Source: Geothrix sp.
Lineage (GTDB): Bacteria > Acidobacteriota > Holophagae > Holophagales > Holophagaceae
Length of the DNA stretch: 64,000 nt
Assembly: GCF_020622065.1 (NCBI RefSeq)
Contig: NZ_JAHRYQ010000001.1
Coordinates: 1,798,001 to 1,862,000, forward strand
Reading direction: 5' to 3'
The position numbers and the translations under genes are program-made. A model generated the notes under the pieces. That model was not told the origin of the DNA, did no database searches, and saw only the letters and a list, made by a program, of their open reading frames with translations. Of the stretch, positions 1 to 7,518 are shown in pieces. How positions within the stretch are numbered: position 1 is the stretch's first letter; every line of letters starts with the position of its first letter.

Positions 1-366
1 CCCGATGGCTTGGTGGCATGTGGAATAGGCGTTGAATGAGCGGGAGGTTCCTTGCGTAGCCGACATGCGTCGGTCAGCCCTTGCTTATTCCCACCTTCAT
101 GGATGTTCCATGGGATCCGCTTCATGCCGCCTCGGTGGTGCTTGAATGCGGTACCAGCCAGATCCTCAGCCTCGCAGGCTGGCTCATGTCCTTGAATCAA
201 TCACCATGCCTGAAGGCCTCTGGGGCCTCGGTCATGAGACGGCCCTCGCCAATTCCCTGGCCTCGATTTTCGGGAGGACATCATCTTCTATCCTCAGCCT
301 TGATCTTCGGTTTCAAGAATAGAATGGGACATCCCCGCGCCATGCACTCTTCCCGGGAGGTTCCCG
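1..366. other. Intergenic region upstream of iorA
   Basis: No convincing gene is seen here. The open frame that starts at 81 runs into iorA in another frame and has no recognisable protein features. A short CCGAC/GTCGG stem near 60-73 could end an upstream transcript. The last 15 bases carry the iorA ribosome site, GGGAGG at 355-360. Confidence 0.5.
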
Positions 367-843
367 ATGAACGCCACCGTCTCATTCACGCTGAACGGCA
401 AGCCAGTCACCGTCGCGAGTCCCCGTGATCGCATGCTGGTATGGGTTCTGCGCGACGAATTGGGGCTCACGGGCACCAAGGTGGGCTGCGAGGCCGGACT
501 CTGCGGAGCCTGCACCGTGCTCGTCGACTTCGAGGCGGTGCTCTCCTGCTCCACGCCACTGGGAGATGTGGCTGGGAAGTCGGTGCTCACCATCGAGGGC
601 CTGGCCCATGACGGGAAGCTGAATCCGGTTCAGGAAGCCTTCCAGGAGCACCACGCCTTCCAGTGCGGCTACTGCACCTCCGGGATGATCATGGCCGCCT
701 GGGCCTTCCTGAAGAAGAAACCCAAGGCCACGAGAACCGAGATCGTCGAGGCCATGGAGGGGAACATCTGCCGCTGCGGGGCCCATGTGAGGATCCTGGA
801 CGCGGTCGAATCGGCAGGCAAGGCCATGGGAGGTGTGCGATGA
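367..843 (+). CDS. iorA: (2Fe-2S)-binding small subunit of a molybdenum hydroxylase (IorA type)
   Basis: 158 aa electron-transfer subunit of the xanthine dehydrogenase/aldehyde oxidase family. It passes electrons from the molybdopterin subunit encoded next door to an acceptor. The N-terminal plant-type ferredoxin domain shows the cysteine set CEAGLCGAC (about residue 40). The C-terminal all-helical [2Fe-2S] domain shows CGYCTSGM (about 100) and GNICRCG (about 135). Length and order match the isoquinoline 1-oxidoreductase alpha subunit. The start is fixed by GGGAGG six bases upstream. Its TGA overlaps the ATG of the large subunit (ATGA), so the two are translationally coupled. The true substrate cannot be read from sequence; aldehydes or N-heterocycles are typical. 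Confidence 0.9.
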   Translation: MNATVSFTLNGKPVTVASPRDRMLVWVLRDELGLTGTKVGCEAGLCGACTVLVDFEAVLSCSTPLGDVAGKSVLTIEGLAHDGKLNPVQEAFQEHHAFQCGYCTSGMIMAAWAFLKKKPKATRTEIVEAMEGNICRCGAHVRILDAVESAGKAMGGVR

Positions 844-2936
844 GGCGCCGGGACTTCCTCCAGGGCGTCGCTACTGGCACGCTCACCTTCTTCTTCGCCA
901 CCCCCGCCGGGGCGGCGCCCATCGTGCCGACCCGACCCGGCACCTACCCCGAGGACTTCAATGCCTACCTGAAGATCTCGGCCGACGGCCGCGTGAGCTG
1001 CCTGGTGGGGAAGGTGGAGCTGGGGCAAGGTGCCATGACCGTTCTGGCGATGCTCGTCGCCGAGGAACTGGAGCTGGATCCCGCCCAGGTGGACATGATC
1101 CTGGGTGACACGGACCTTTGCCCCTGGGACATGCCCACCGGCGGCTCCCTCACCATGTGGCATACGGCCCCGGTCCTGCGGGGCGCCGCGGCAGAGGCGC
1201 GGGCCGTGCTCCTGCGCATGGCCTCCAAAGCCCTGGGCGCCCCGGTCTCAGACCTGGCTCTGAAGGATGGCGCCATCTGGGTGAAGGCGGTCCCCGCGCG
1301 CCGCACCACCTTTGGCGAGCTGGTCAAGGGTCGGAAGATGGAGCGGCACCTGGGCAAGGTCAAGCCCAAGCCCCTCTCGGACTGCACGCTGATCGGGCGC
1401 CGCGTCCCCCGCAAGGACGCCCTCGCCAAGGTCACCGGCGCCGCCAAGTATGCGGGCGATCTGCGCTTTCCCGGAACGCTCCACGCCTGCATCCTGCGGC
1501 CCCCGGCCCACGGCCTGGCCCTGACCACCGCTGACACGGCGGCCGCCGAACGGATTCCTGGCGTCCGCGTCGTGCGGGACAGCACCCTCCTGGCCGTGCT
1601 CCACCCTCAACCCGACACCGCCCGCAAGGCGCTCGCCCTCGTGAAGGGCACCTTCGAGGGGACCGAACCCGATGTGGACGATGTGCGGATCTATCAGCAC
1701 CTCGTGGACAAGGCAGCGCCCGGGCAGCGCGTGGTGATCTCCCGCGGCGACATCGCGGCGGGTGAGAAGCGGGCCGCCACCGTGGTGGAGGGGGAATACC
1801 GCAACGCCTACGAAAGCCACGCCACGCTCGAACCCCACACCTCCGTCGCCAAGTGGGAAGACGGCCGCATGACGGTCTGGGCCTCCACCCAGTCGCCCTT
1901 CGTCTTCCGCGACACCGTGGCCGAGGCTCTCAAGCTGGGCCCGGACAAAGTCCGCATCATCGCCCAGTTCGTGGGGGGCGGTTTCGGCGGCAAGCTCGTG
2001 GGCCCCGGGGCCATCGAGGCCGCCCGGATCGCCCGTCAGGTTCCCGGCGTGCCCATCCAGGTGGCCTGGAACCGTGAGGAGGATCTCTTCCTGGATGGCT
2101 ACCGGCCGGCCGCCGTGGTGAAGCTCCGCTCCGGCCTGGATGCGGGGCGCGGCGCCATCACCTTCTGGGACAGCAGCGTGGCCGGCGTCTCCCAGGGTGA
2201 GGCCGAGCTCGCCTACGAGATGCAGTCGAACCGGTACCAGGCCCCGGCGGTCCCCAACCTCCATCCCCTCAAGGTCGGCGCCTGGCGCGCCCCCAACGCC
2301 CACACCAACGCGTTCGCCCGGGAAAGCCAGCTGGATGCCCTGGCGGCCAAGGCCGGCCTGGATCCCGTGACCCTTCGTCGCCGCCTCATCACCGAGGCCC
2401 GCCTCCTGCGCCTCCTGGACTTGGCGGTGGAGACCTTCGGCTGGGAGCCCGCCCCCGGGCCCACGGGCCGGGGCATCGGACTGGCCTGCGGGGCCTGGCG
2501 CCAGGGCCTCGTGGTGGCCGTGGCCCAGGTGGCCGTGGACAAGACCACGGGCAAGGTCACGACGAAGCGCTTCCTCGAGGCCGTGGATGTGGGCCTGGTG
2601 GTGAACCCCGACGGGGCCCGCCAGCAGGTGGAGGGCGCCATCACCATGTGCATCGGACAGGCCCTCAGCGAGGAGATCCACTTCAAGGGTGGCCGCATCC
2701 TCGACAAGAACTTCGACACCTACCTGCTGCCCCGCTTCTCCGCCATCCCCCGCATCCAGGTGGTGTTCGCGGACAACGCCACCTCCGTCACCCAGGGCAT
2801 CGGCGAGCCCCCCGTCGTGCCCGTGGCCGCCGCCCTGGCCAACGCCGTGTTCGACGCCACCGGTGCGCGGGTCACCCATGTGCCGTTCACGCCCGAACGG
2901 GTCCTCGAGGCCCTGAAGCTCGTCCCTGCGAGCTGA
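840..2936 (+). CDS. iorB: Molybdopterin-binding large subunit, Tat-exported (IorB type)
   Basis: 698 aa catalytic subunit of the two-component molybdenum hydroxylase. The start at 840 overlaps the stop of the small subunit; the open frame extends upstream to 663 but that part lies inside iorA. The N-terminus MRRRDFLQG followed by a hydrophobic stretch ending AGAA is a twin-arginine signal, so the complex is probably exported folded with its partner. Molybdopterin contacts are visible: GGGFGGKL (about residue 378) and the C-terminal GIGEPP segment, whose Glu is the expected catalytic base. No cytochrome c subunit follows, unlike some periplasmic aldehyde dehydrogenases of this family. Substrate unknown. 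Confidence 0.9.
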   Translation: MRRRDFLQGVATGTLTFFFATPAGAAPIVPTRPGTYPEDFNAYLKISADGRVSCLVGKVELGQGAMTVLAMLVAEELELDPAQVDMILGDTDLCPWDMPTGGSLTMWHTAPVLRGAAAEARAVLLRMASKALGAPVSDLALKDGAIWVKAVPARRTTFGELVKGRKMERHLGKVKPKPLSDCTLIGRRVPRKDALAKVTGAAKYAGDLRFPGTLHACILRPPAHGLALTTADTAAAERIPGVRVVRDSTLLAVLHPQPDTARKALALVKGTFEGTEPDVDDVRIYQHLVDKAAPGQRVVISRGDIAAGEKRAATVVEGEYRNAYESHATLEPHTSVAKWEDGRMTVWASTQSPFVFRDTVAEALKLGPDKVRIIAQFVGGGFGGKLVGPGAIEAARIARQVPGVPIQVAWNREEDLFLDGYRPAAVVKLRSGLDAGRGAITFWDSSVAGVSQGEAELAYEMQSNRYQAPAVPNLHPLKVGAWRAPNAHTNAFARESQLDALAAKAGLDPVTLRRRLITEARLLRLLDLAVETFGWEPAPGPTGRGIGLACGAWRQGLVVAVAQVAVDKTTGKVTTKRFLEAVDVGLVVNPDGARQQVEGAITMCIGQALSEEIHFKGGRILDKNFDTYLLPRFSAIPRIQVVFADNATSVTQGIGEPPVVPVAAALANAVFDATGARVTHVPFTPERVLEALKLVPAS

Positions 2937-3117
2937 CACGATCCGGTGATTTCAGCGCCCGTTCCAGTCCCATTCCGGCCCACCCGGCAGACCCAGGTGC
3001 TCGCTGACTCTGCTTCCCAAATCAACGGTCCCGTTTTCAGGGAGGACATCAGAGCTGCACCCGCGAAAGGCCAGCAAAGGCGAGGGGAAGCGTCTCCCCG
3101 GTGTCCCATTCCTTGCT

Positions 3118-3135
3118 TTGCACCTCGATTGCACC
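3118..3135. repeat. Paired TTGCACC repeat, copy 1
   Basis: TTGCACC at 3118-3124 and again at 3129-3135, an 11-bp period or about one helical turn. The same arrangement recurs at 3402-3419 and 6011-6028. This copy lies 114 bp from the 3' end of the first tRNA-Arg. By analogy with lambda-type systems these could be arm-type recombinase binding sites; that is inference. Confidence 0.55.
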
Positions 3136-3202
3136 CGCCACGCTTTGAACGATCCACTTCGAGGCGAAGGGGCGGATGGCTTGAAAGATAGGTGGACGCA
3201 AG

Positions 3203-3235
3203 AAACCCCCGTCAGCACAAGGCTTCAGGGGGTTT
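3203..3235 (-). terminator. Terminator of tRNA-Arg copy 1
   Basis: Stem AAACCCCC (3203-3210) pairs with GGGGGTTT (3228-3235). Read on the minus strand it follows the tRNA and ends in TTTCTT. The matching hairpin after copy 2 keeps the pairing with a C/G swap on both arms, a compensatory change that supports a real RNA stem. Confidence 0.75.
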
Positions 3236-3249
3236 GCAGGTCTAGCGAG

Positions 3250-3326
3250 TGGTGGTCCCGGAGCGACTCGAACGCCCGACCCTCAGATTCGTAGTCTGAT
3301 GCTCTATCCAGCTGAGCTACGGGACC
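3250..3326 (-). tRNA. tRNA-Arg (anticodon ACG), copy 1, left boundary of island
   Basis: 77 nt including encoded CCA. Acceptor GGTCCCG pairs with CGGGACC, discriminator A. The anticodon loop CTACGAA gives ACG, which would be read as inosine after TadA editing. It is identical over all 77 bases to the copy at 6142-6218. This copy has its own promoter inside the island. Confidence 0.95.
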
Positions 3327-3341
3327 GCATTGAAAGAACCC

Positions 3342-3369
3342 TTTATATCACAGGGTTTACCCGACGCAA
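3342..3369 (-). promoter_or_regulatory. Sigma-70-like promoter of tRNA-Arg copy 1
   Basis: On the minus strand, -35 TTGCGT (3364-3369) and -10 TATAAA (3342-3347) are 16 bp apart. The -10 ends 15 bases before the tRNA 5' end. Copy 2 instead sits 17 bases after the GlpD-like gene, so the promoter belongs to the island side of copy 1. Confidence 0.6.
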
Positions 3370-3401
3370 CCACCCCACACCATGAGCCCCGACTCCACGA
3401 G

Positions 3402-3419
3402 TTGCACCTCTATTGCACC
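3402..3419. repeat. Paired TTGCACC repeat, copy 2
   Basis: TTGCACC at 3402-3408 and 3413-3419, again with an 11-bp period. It sits between tRNA copy 1 and the recombinase start codon, inside the island. It matches the copy at 6011-6028 over the full 18 bp. Confidence 0.55.
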
Positions 3420-3479
3420 TGGAGCCTCCAGCCGGTCAGTCGAAGTCCTCCCCTTCCCTCCCCATCCCCGGAGGGAAAC

Positions 3480-4196
3480 ATGGCTGGCTTCAAGAACGGG
3501 CTCCAGAAGGTCGGAGACGTTTACCACTATTGCTTCAGGATCAATCGGAAGCAGTTCAAGGGCAGCACACGCGCCCATGACCACCAGACGGCAAAGAAGA
3601 TCCTGGAGAGCAAACGCCAGGAAGCTCTCCTGGGTAAGCCGTCCGTCCAAAAGGAAGCCCCCGCCTTCGCCGCCCTCGTTGAGGACTGGCTTTCGACTCA
3701 TGCCCGAACCACCTCGACTGGTCACCTTCGAGGTGTAGAACACATCTCCCGAATCTGGTTGACGCCGCACATTGGCACCTACCGCATCGACCAAGTGACT
3801 CGCGGGATGATCCTCGAAACCCGATCCCGAATGCTGGAGGCGGGGAGATCCATGGCGACTGCGAACCACCTGCTCAGGGTGGTGAAACTGTTGTGGAATC
3901 ATGCAGTCGCCGCAGAATTCATTGAGTCGGTCCCCTTCAAGGTCAAACCGCTCCGGGTTCAGAAGAAGCCCCGACCGACAGTCCCTGCGTCGCGCGTCCC
4001 AGAGTTCCTTGCTGCCGTTGACGCCAAGAGTCATGCGCCTCAGATCGCCGTGATGCTCAAGGTCATGCTCGGGCTGCTGCTCATATCGAACGATGGATCG
4101 GTGAACCTCTTGCGGGAAGGAATGCTGCTCAGTTGCTCGAATCCTATGAGGTCCGCCTTAAGCAAGTGGCAGGTTACTCCTGGCAGCACGGTGTGA
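3480..4196 (+). pseudogene. Tyrosine recombinase (phage-type integrase), catalytic domain missing
   Basis: 238 aa in frame from ATG 3480, preceded by GGAGGG. An AP2-like/arm-binding N-terminus (YHYCFRINRKQFKGS region) and the SAM-like core-binding domain (about residues 55-190) are clear. They end at the start of the catalytic domain near 'PQIAVMLKVMLGL'. After about 4077 the homology stops: none of the Arg, His-x-x-Arg or Tyr active-site motifs follow, and the frame ends at 4196. Intact relatives are about 350-400 aa. The gene sits next to a tRNA and transcribes into the island, as integrases of tRNA-targeting elements do. An internal deletion probably removed the C-terminus. The protein should be inactive as a recombinase. 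Confidence 0.8.
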
Positions 4197-4363
4197 GCAC
4201 AAGCCCTATCCCGGGTGCTGAGTACGTCTGGGTAGAAGGTGAATATCATCTGATCTTCGCCTCACACTGCTCGACCGAAGTTGCATCAAAAATATGGAAG
4301 GGCGTATGCCGTCGTGCGCGGCGAGATCAAGGTCCATCGCTATTTGACGGGCTCGACACCTAA
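4079..4363 (+). pseudogene. 3' remnant of an unidentified gene fused to the integrase break
   Basis: From the point where integrase homology stops, a different frame reads through to a stop at 4363 with protein-like composition (AHIERWIGEPLAREG..., then LLESYEVRLKQVAGYSW...). A possible TTG start lies at 4133 but no ribosome site is seen. I do not recognise the family. It looks like the tail of another island gene joined by deletion. The frame may be chance. Confidence 0.3.
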
Positions 4364-4671
4364 CCGATGAGAGTAGGGCGTTGACGTTGCCGAGGGGTTC
4401 AGACTGTTTGCCCTAAGGTTGCAACGGACTTCTGATTAGGCAAAAAGGGCGTCAAATCACCGGGTTTTAGGGCAGCGGTGCTCGGGGTCTGACCCTGTTG
4501 ATTTTGGACCTCAATTTGTCAGGCGATCTGCGGAAAGAGATATCAAATCGTCGGCGCTAGAGGGCGGAGAGAAACTCTAATTTAAATATATTGTTATCAT
4601 CACTTGCGCGATCAATAGATGCTGCGAACTTTACTCCTGGGGACATTCGTTGCCCAACCCATGGAGACCCA
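4364..4671. other. Intergenic region of the island, AT-richer than its surroundings
   Basis: No gene recognised. GGGTC-T-GACCC at 4485-4495 is a short perfect dyad of the kind often seen at insertion-sequence or REP-like remnants. The segment 4576-4605 (AATTTAAATATATTG) is AT-rich and could carry the promoter of the glycosylase-like gene. Confidence 0.4.
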
Positions 4672-5361
4672 ATGGACCGCCGGACCCGATACGCCGAACT
4701 CGTTGCCCACAGAAAATCGCATCGCTTCCCCGATCTGCTGCTGAATCCTGCCGAGATCCGTGGCGGAGTATTCGACTCCCCACACCTCGGTCCGTGGACC
4801 TGCTGGCAGGGTGACATCAACGCTCAAGTAGTCATCGTCGGTCAGGATTGGGGAGACCTGCCTTACTTCCTCAGGAATGAGGGGCGTGATGATGAACGCG
4901 AGCAAACCTGCACGAACCTGAGATCCATGGCGCTTGCTGCCGGGTGGGATTTAGGCAGTCCTCGCAATCCCAAATCCCAACCCCTCTTCTTCACCAATGC
5001 CGTCCTCGGGATTCGAGCGGAGAAGGGCAAATCAGGCACCCCGCCCGCTGAATGGGTCGAAGACAGTCTTCCCTATCTAGCGGGGGTCCTTGGCATCGTC
5101 CAACCCCGTGCGGTGGTGTCGCTGGGGACAGCGGCATATCGTGCGACGAGATTGGCGCTTTACGGGCGAGGGCGGGATGCCCAGATCCCAATTGGTGCTC
5201 CTCTCGGTCAGGTCCACCAACTCGGTCCGATCCAACGCCCAGGGAAGCCTGTCTGGTTCCCCTTCTACCATTGCGGTCCCCTCGGACTGGTCAATCGGTC
5301 CCGAGAGTTGCAACTGGGAGATTGGCAGAGACTAGGCGCGTGGATATCTCAGAATGGATGA
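4672..5361 (+). CDS. Uracil-DNA glycosylase-superfamily protein (divergent)
   Basis: 229 aa from ATG 4672 (GGAG five bases upstream); an in-frame TTG at 4591 would give 256 aa. The segment VVIVGQDWGD (about residue 45) resembles motif 1 of the UDG fold (GQDPY/GExPG type). FFTNAVLGIR (about 105) fits the conserved NxV strand, and YHCGPLG near the C-terminus occupies the place of the HPS motif. The family normally excises deaminated or modified bases from DNA. The gene lies inside the tRNA island, 28 bp before an EVE/PUA-like gene, and its base composition is lower in GC than the chromosome around it, consistent with transfer. Catalytic activity and base specificity cannot be predicted. A role in defence against base-modified phage DNA is an inference. 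Confidence 0.6.
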   Translation: MDRRTRYAELVAHRKSHRFPDLLLNPAEIRGGVFDSPHLGPWTCWQGDINAQVVIVGQDWGDLPYFLRNEGRDDEREQTCTNLRSMALAAGWDLGSPRNPKSQPLFFTNAVLGIRAEKGKSGTPPAEWVEDSLPYLAGVLGIVQPRAVVSLGTAAYRATRLALYGRGRDAQIPIGAPLGQVHQLGPIQRPGKPVWFPFYHCGPLGLVNRSRELQLGDWQRLGAWISQNG

Positions 5362-5389
5362 TGGAAGTTACAACAGTCAGGAGACATCC

Positions 5390-5815
5390 ATGGAGTATTG
5401 GGTCCTCAACACCGACGAGGCGGAACTAGAGGGGCAAGGTGCAGATCGGAAAATGATCTCCAGATCATGCGTCGCCGCATGGGGCGAGAGATTCGGAGCA
5501 GAGGCAAAGCTAAGTCGTCCAGAAGAGGGGGACAAAGTATTCCTGTACAAGAAGGGGGTCGGGATCATCGCGAAGGCAACCTTCGACCACAGCGGACCCT
5601 ACCCCTCCAATGACATCTTCGGTATGCAACACAAGGGCGAGTTCAGTCGAAAGATTACCGACCTAAAGACAAGTCCGGTTCGCCCCCTGTCCTGTGCGGC
5701 GATCGAGTCAGAAACCGGCAGCAGCTTCCGTCCCTTACAGACCATATTCCGCATTAAGAATCCAGTGATCGCCCAGTTCCTCGATGACAGTTTCGAGGTG
5801 GCGAAGCAGAGGTAG
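5390..5815 (+). CDS. EVE/PUA-like domain protein (putative modified-base reader)
   Basis: 141 aa. ATG 5390 is chosen because AGGAG lies seven bases upstream; the frame is open back to 5354, which would overlap the preceding gene. The N-terminal YWVLNTDEAE and the strand DKVFLYKKGVGIIAKATF resemble the start and core beta-barrel of EVE/PUA-like domains, which bind modified bases in DNA or RNA. No catalytic motif is seen. It is co-directional with the glycosylase-like gene 28 bp upstream and almost certainly co-transcribed. The assignment rests on short similarity only; a fold prediction would settle it. Confidence 0.45.
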   Translation: MEYWVLNTDEAELEGQGADRKMISRSCVAAWGERFGAEAKLSRPEEGDKVFLYKKGVGIIAKATFDHSGPYPSNDIFGMQHKGEFSRKITDLKTSPVRPLSCAAIESETGSSFRPLQTIFRIKNPVIAQFLDDSFEVAKQR

Positions 5816-6010
5816 GTCCGGGGTCGGTTAGTAGGTGGACCACCCCTGCTAGTTTCGTCTCGGTCCTGGAGCAAGTCTCAAAAACCCCTCCCGGGGGGTG
5901 GGAGGCACGAGAGGAAGGGTTGGAAGCCTAACCGCCAACCCATTTGCACTCCCCGGCTACCGTCATCCAGCGCAAACCTAGCAACCATGCGGATTTAGAG
6001 CGATTTTCAC

Positions 6011-6028
6011 TTGCACCTCTATTGCACC
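6011..6028. repeat. Paired TTGCACC repeat, copy 3
   Basis: TTGCACC at 6011-6017 and 6022-6028. It ends 113 bp before tRNA copy 2, almost the same distance as copy 1 has from its tRNA, so both belong to the duplicated boundary unit. Confidence 0.55.
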
Positions 6029-6095
6029 TGACCTACATTGAACCTACAACTTCGAGGCGAAGTGGTGGATCTTCGACAAACCGGCTGAACATGGA

Positions 6096-6128
6096 AAAGC
6101 CCCGTCAGCACTAGGCTTCAGGGGCTTT
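6096..6128 (-). terminator. Terminator of tRNA-Arg copy 2
   Basis: AAAGCCCC (6096-6103) pairs with GGGGCTTT (6121-6128); on the minus strand the stem ends in a T run. The 17-base loop differs from copy 1 at only one position, while the stem carries a compensatory C-G to G-C swap. Confidence 0.8.
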
Positions 6129-6141
6129 GTATTTCGTTGAG

Positions 6142-6218
6142 TGGTGGTCCCGGAGCGACTCGAACGCCCGACCCTCAGATTCGTAGTCTGATGCTCTATC
6201 CAGCTGAGCTACGGGACC
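6142..6218 (-). tRNA. tRNA-Arg (anticodon ACG), copy 2, right boundary of island
   Basis: Identical in all 77 bases (CCA included) to the copy at 3250-3326. Its 5' end is 17 bases beyond the stop codon of the GlpD-like gene on the same strand, so it can be co-transcribed with it. That placement suggests this is the ancestral chromosomal 5' side of the attachment site. Confidence 0.95.
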
Positions 6219-6235
6219 GCACTGAAGAAATGATT

Positions 6236-7468
6236 CTACCGGATCTCCGCCGGCTGTCCATCCCAAAGCCTCAGAGGCTCGGTCCTGGAGGCTTCGCAGC
6301 TGATCCCGGTGAGGTCCGTGGCCAGCTGATCCATGAGGGCCCGGGCCGTGGTGAGCTTGCCGCCCAGCACGAGGGTGAGGTTCTGGAAGCGGGCATGCCG
6401 CTCCAGCACGGCCTCGCGGCTCAGGTGGGTGGTGGCTCCGCCCGCGGCCACCAGGGGCCGGACGCCCAGCTCCTCGGCGCGCACCGGCAGGCCCCGCCAG
6501 GGAATGGCCGGCAGGCAGGCTTCCAGGGCCTCGAACAGCTCGGCCCGCTCGGTCTCGACGATGGGCACCCATCCGTCGTCCACCTCCCGCTCCGTGGTGC
6601 CCACCTGGAGCCTCCCGTCCCGGGGAATCACGAAGAGGATGCGGCCCTTGGGCCGGCGGATGGCCCAGGGCCGCTCGCAGCCGGGGACCGCGTCGAACCA
6701 GAGGTGGATGCCGGATGACAGGCGCAGCCGCTTGCGGCTTTCCCCGAACCACTGGGCCATGGCACCGTCCGTCCAAGGCCCGAGCGCGAAGACCCAGCGG
6801 CGCGCGGTGAGCCGACGGGCCATCCCGTCCCTCCGGTCCCGCAAGCGCAGGGACTTCAGGCTGGTGCCGGCGTCCTCGAAGCCTTCCGGTTCGTGGAAGT
6901 CGAGGCGGAGCGCCGCGCTGGAGGCGGCGAGGTCCCGCGTCAACTCGCGATCCCAGGTCATGAGGTCGGCGTAGGCCGTGGCGCCGCCGAAGGGCCCCCG
7001 GGCGCTGCGGGGATCCGCCTCGAAGGCCGCCCGCGGCACATGGCCCAGGTGGAGAGCCGGCGGCCAACCTGGGCGCTCCGAACCCCAATGGTCGTAGAGC
7101 CCGATGCCGATCCGGTGGGCCAGGCCCTCCAGCCCGAACCGATGGGGCATCCAGAAGGCCTCCCAGCGACAGCGGTGGGGCGCGATGTGCGCCCAGGTGG
7201 CGCGTTCGGCAAGGCCCTCCCGCATCTGGCGGATGTCGCCCGTGAGCATGTAGCGGATGCCGCCGTGCAGCAGCTGGCTGGACCACTGGCTGGTGCCGCC
7301 ACCCACCTCGCCCTTGTCCACCAGCGCGCAGGATACACCCCGCAGCGTCAGCTCCCTGGCCAGCGCCGCGCCGTGGATGCCGGCGCCGAGAATGGCCACT
7401 TCCACTTCGAGCGCGGGGGGCAGGCCGCAGGTGCCTTGGGGTGGCGCGGGCCAGGGGCTGTCGGTCAT
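6236..7468 (-). CDS. GlpD-like FAD-dependent glycerol-3-phosphate dehydrogenase
   Basis: 410 aa. The Rossmann FAD site AILGAGIHGAALARE is at about residue 27. GTSQWSSQLLHGGIRY (about 60-75) is the diagnostic GlpD segment; the C-terminal part has GGKLTTARAL, equivalent to GGKWTTYR. The family oxidises glycerol 3-phosphate to dihydroxyacetone phosphate and feeds quinone at the membrane. At 410 aa it lacks the C-terminal cap domain of the usual 500-560 aa enzymes, so the substrate could differ. It is divergent from the MFS carrier (50 bp between starts), and tRNA-Arg copy 2 follows on the same strand. Confidence 0.75.
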   Translation of the reverse strand: MTDSPWPAPPQGTCGLPPALEVEVAILGAGIHGAALARELTLRGVSCALVDKGEVGGGTSQWSSQLLHGGIRYMLTGDIRQMREGLAERATWAHIAPHRCRWEAFWMPHRFGLEGLAHRIGIGLYDHWGSERPGWPPALHLGHVPRAAFEADPRSARGPFGGATAYADLMTWDRELTRDLAASSAALRLDFHEPEGFEDAGTSLKSLRLRDRRDGMARRLTARRWVFALGPWTDGAMAQWFGESRKRLRLSSGIHLWFDAVPGCERPWAIRRPKGRILFVIPRDGRLQVGTTEREVDDGWVPIVETERAELFEALEACLPAIPWRGLPVRAEELGVRPLVAAGGATTHLSREAVLERHARFQNLTLVLGGKLTTARALMDQLATDLTGISCEASRTEPLRLWDGQPAEIR

Positions 7469-7518
7469 GGGTACCTCAGAAGCAGTGTGCCGCGTCCCTG
7501 TGATTCAATGAAGCCACC

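Larger units (their letters stand above)
2937..3249. other. Intergenic: left flank of the tRNA-Arg island
   Basis: No gene seen. From about 3115 to 3249 the sequence is clearly similar to 6008-6141, the equivalent flank of the second tRNA copy. Shared parts are a TTGCACC pair, the block CTTCGAGGCGAAG (3157 area) and a terminator hairpin. This makes it part of a duplicated tRNA-plus-flank unit. Confidence 0.6.
5816..6141. other. Intergenic: right part of the island and flank of tRNA copy 2
   Basis: No gene seen. It holds a CCCC/GGGG stem near 5884-5900 that on the minus strand is followed by TTTTT. The third TTGCACC pair (6011-6028) and the terminator of tRNA copy 2 are also here. The segment from about 6008 on parallels 3115-3249. 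Confidence 0.5.

Noticed and set aside
81-428. 115-codon frame upstream of iorA
   Set aside because: It overlaps the clearly coding iorA start in another frame, has no ribosome site and no protein-like pattern.
4485-4495. GGGTC-T-GACCC dyad taken as an insertion-sequence end
   Set aside because: No transposase, second end or target duplication is visible; kept only as a note in the intergenic entry.
3250-6218. Intact prophage
   Set aside because: Only 3 kb, with a broken integrase and no structural, lysis or replication genes.
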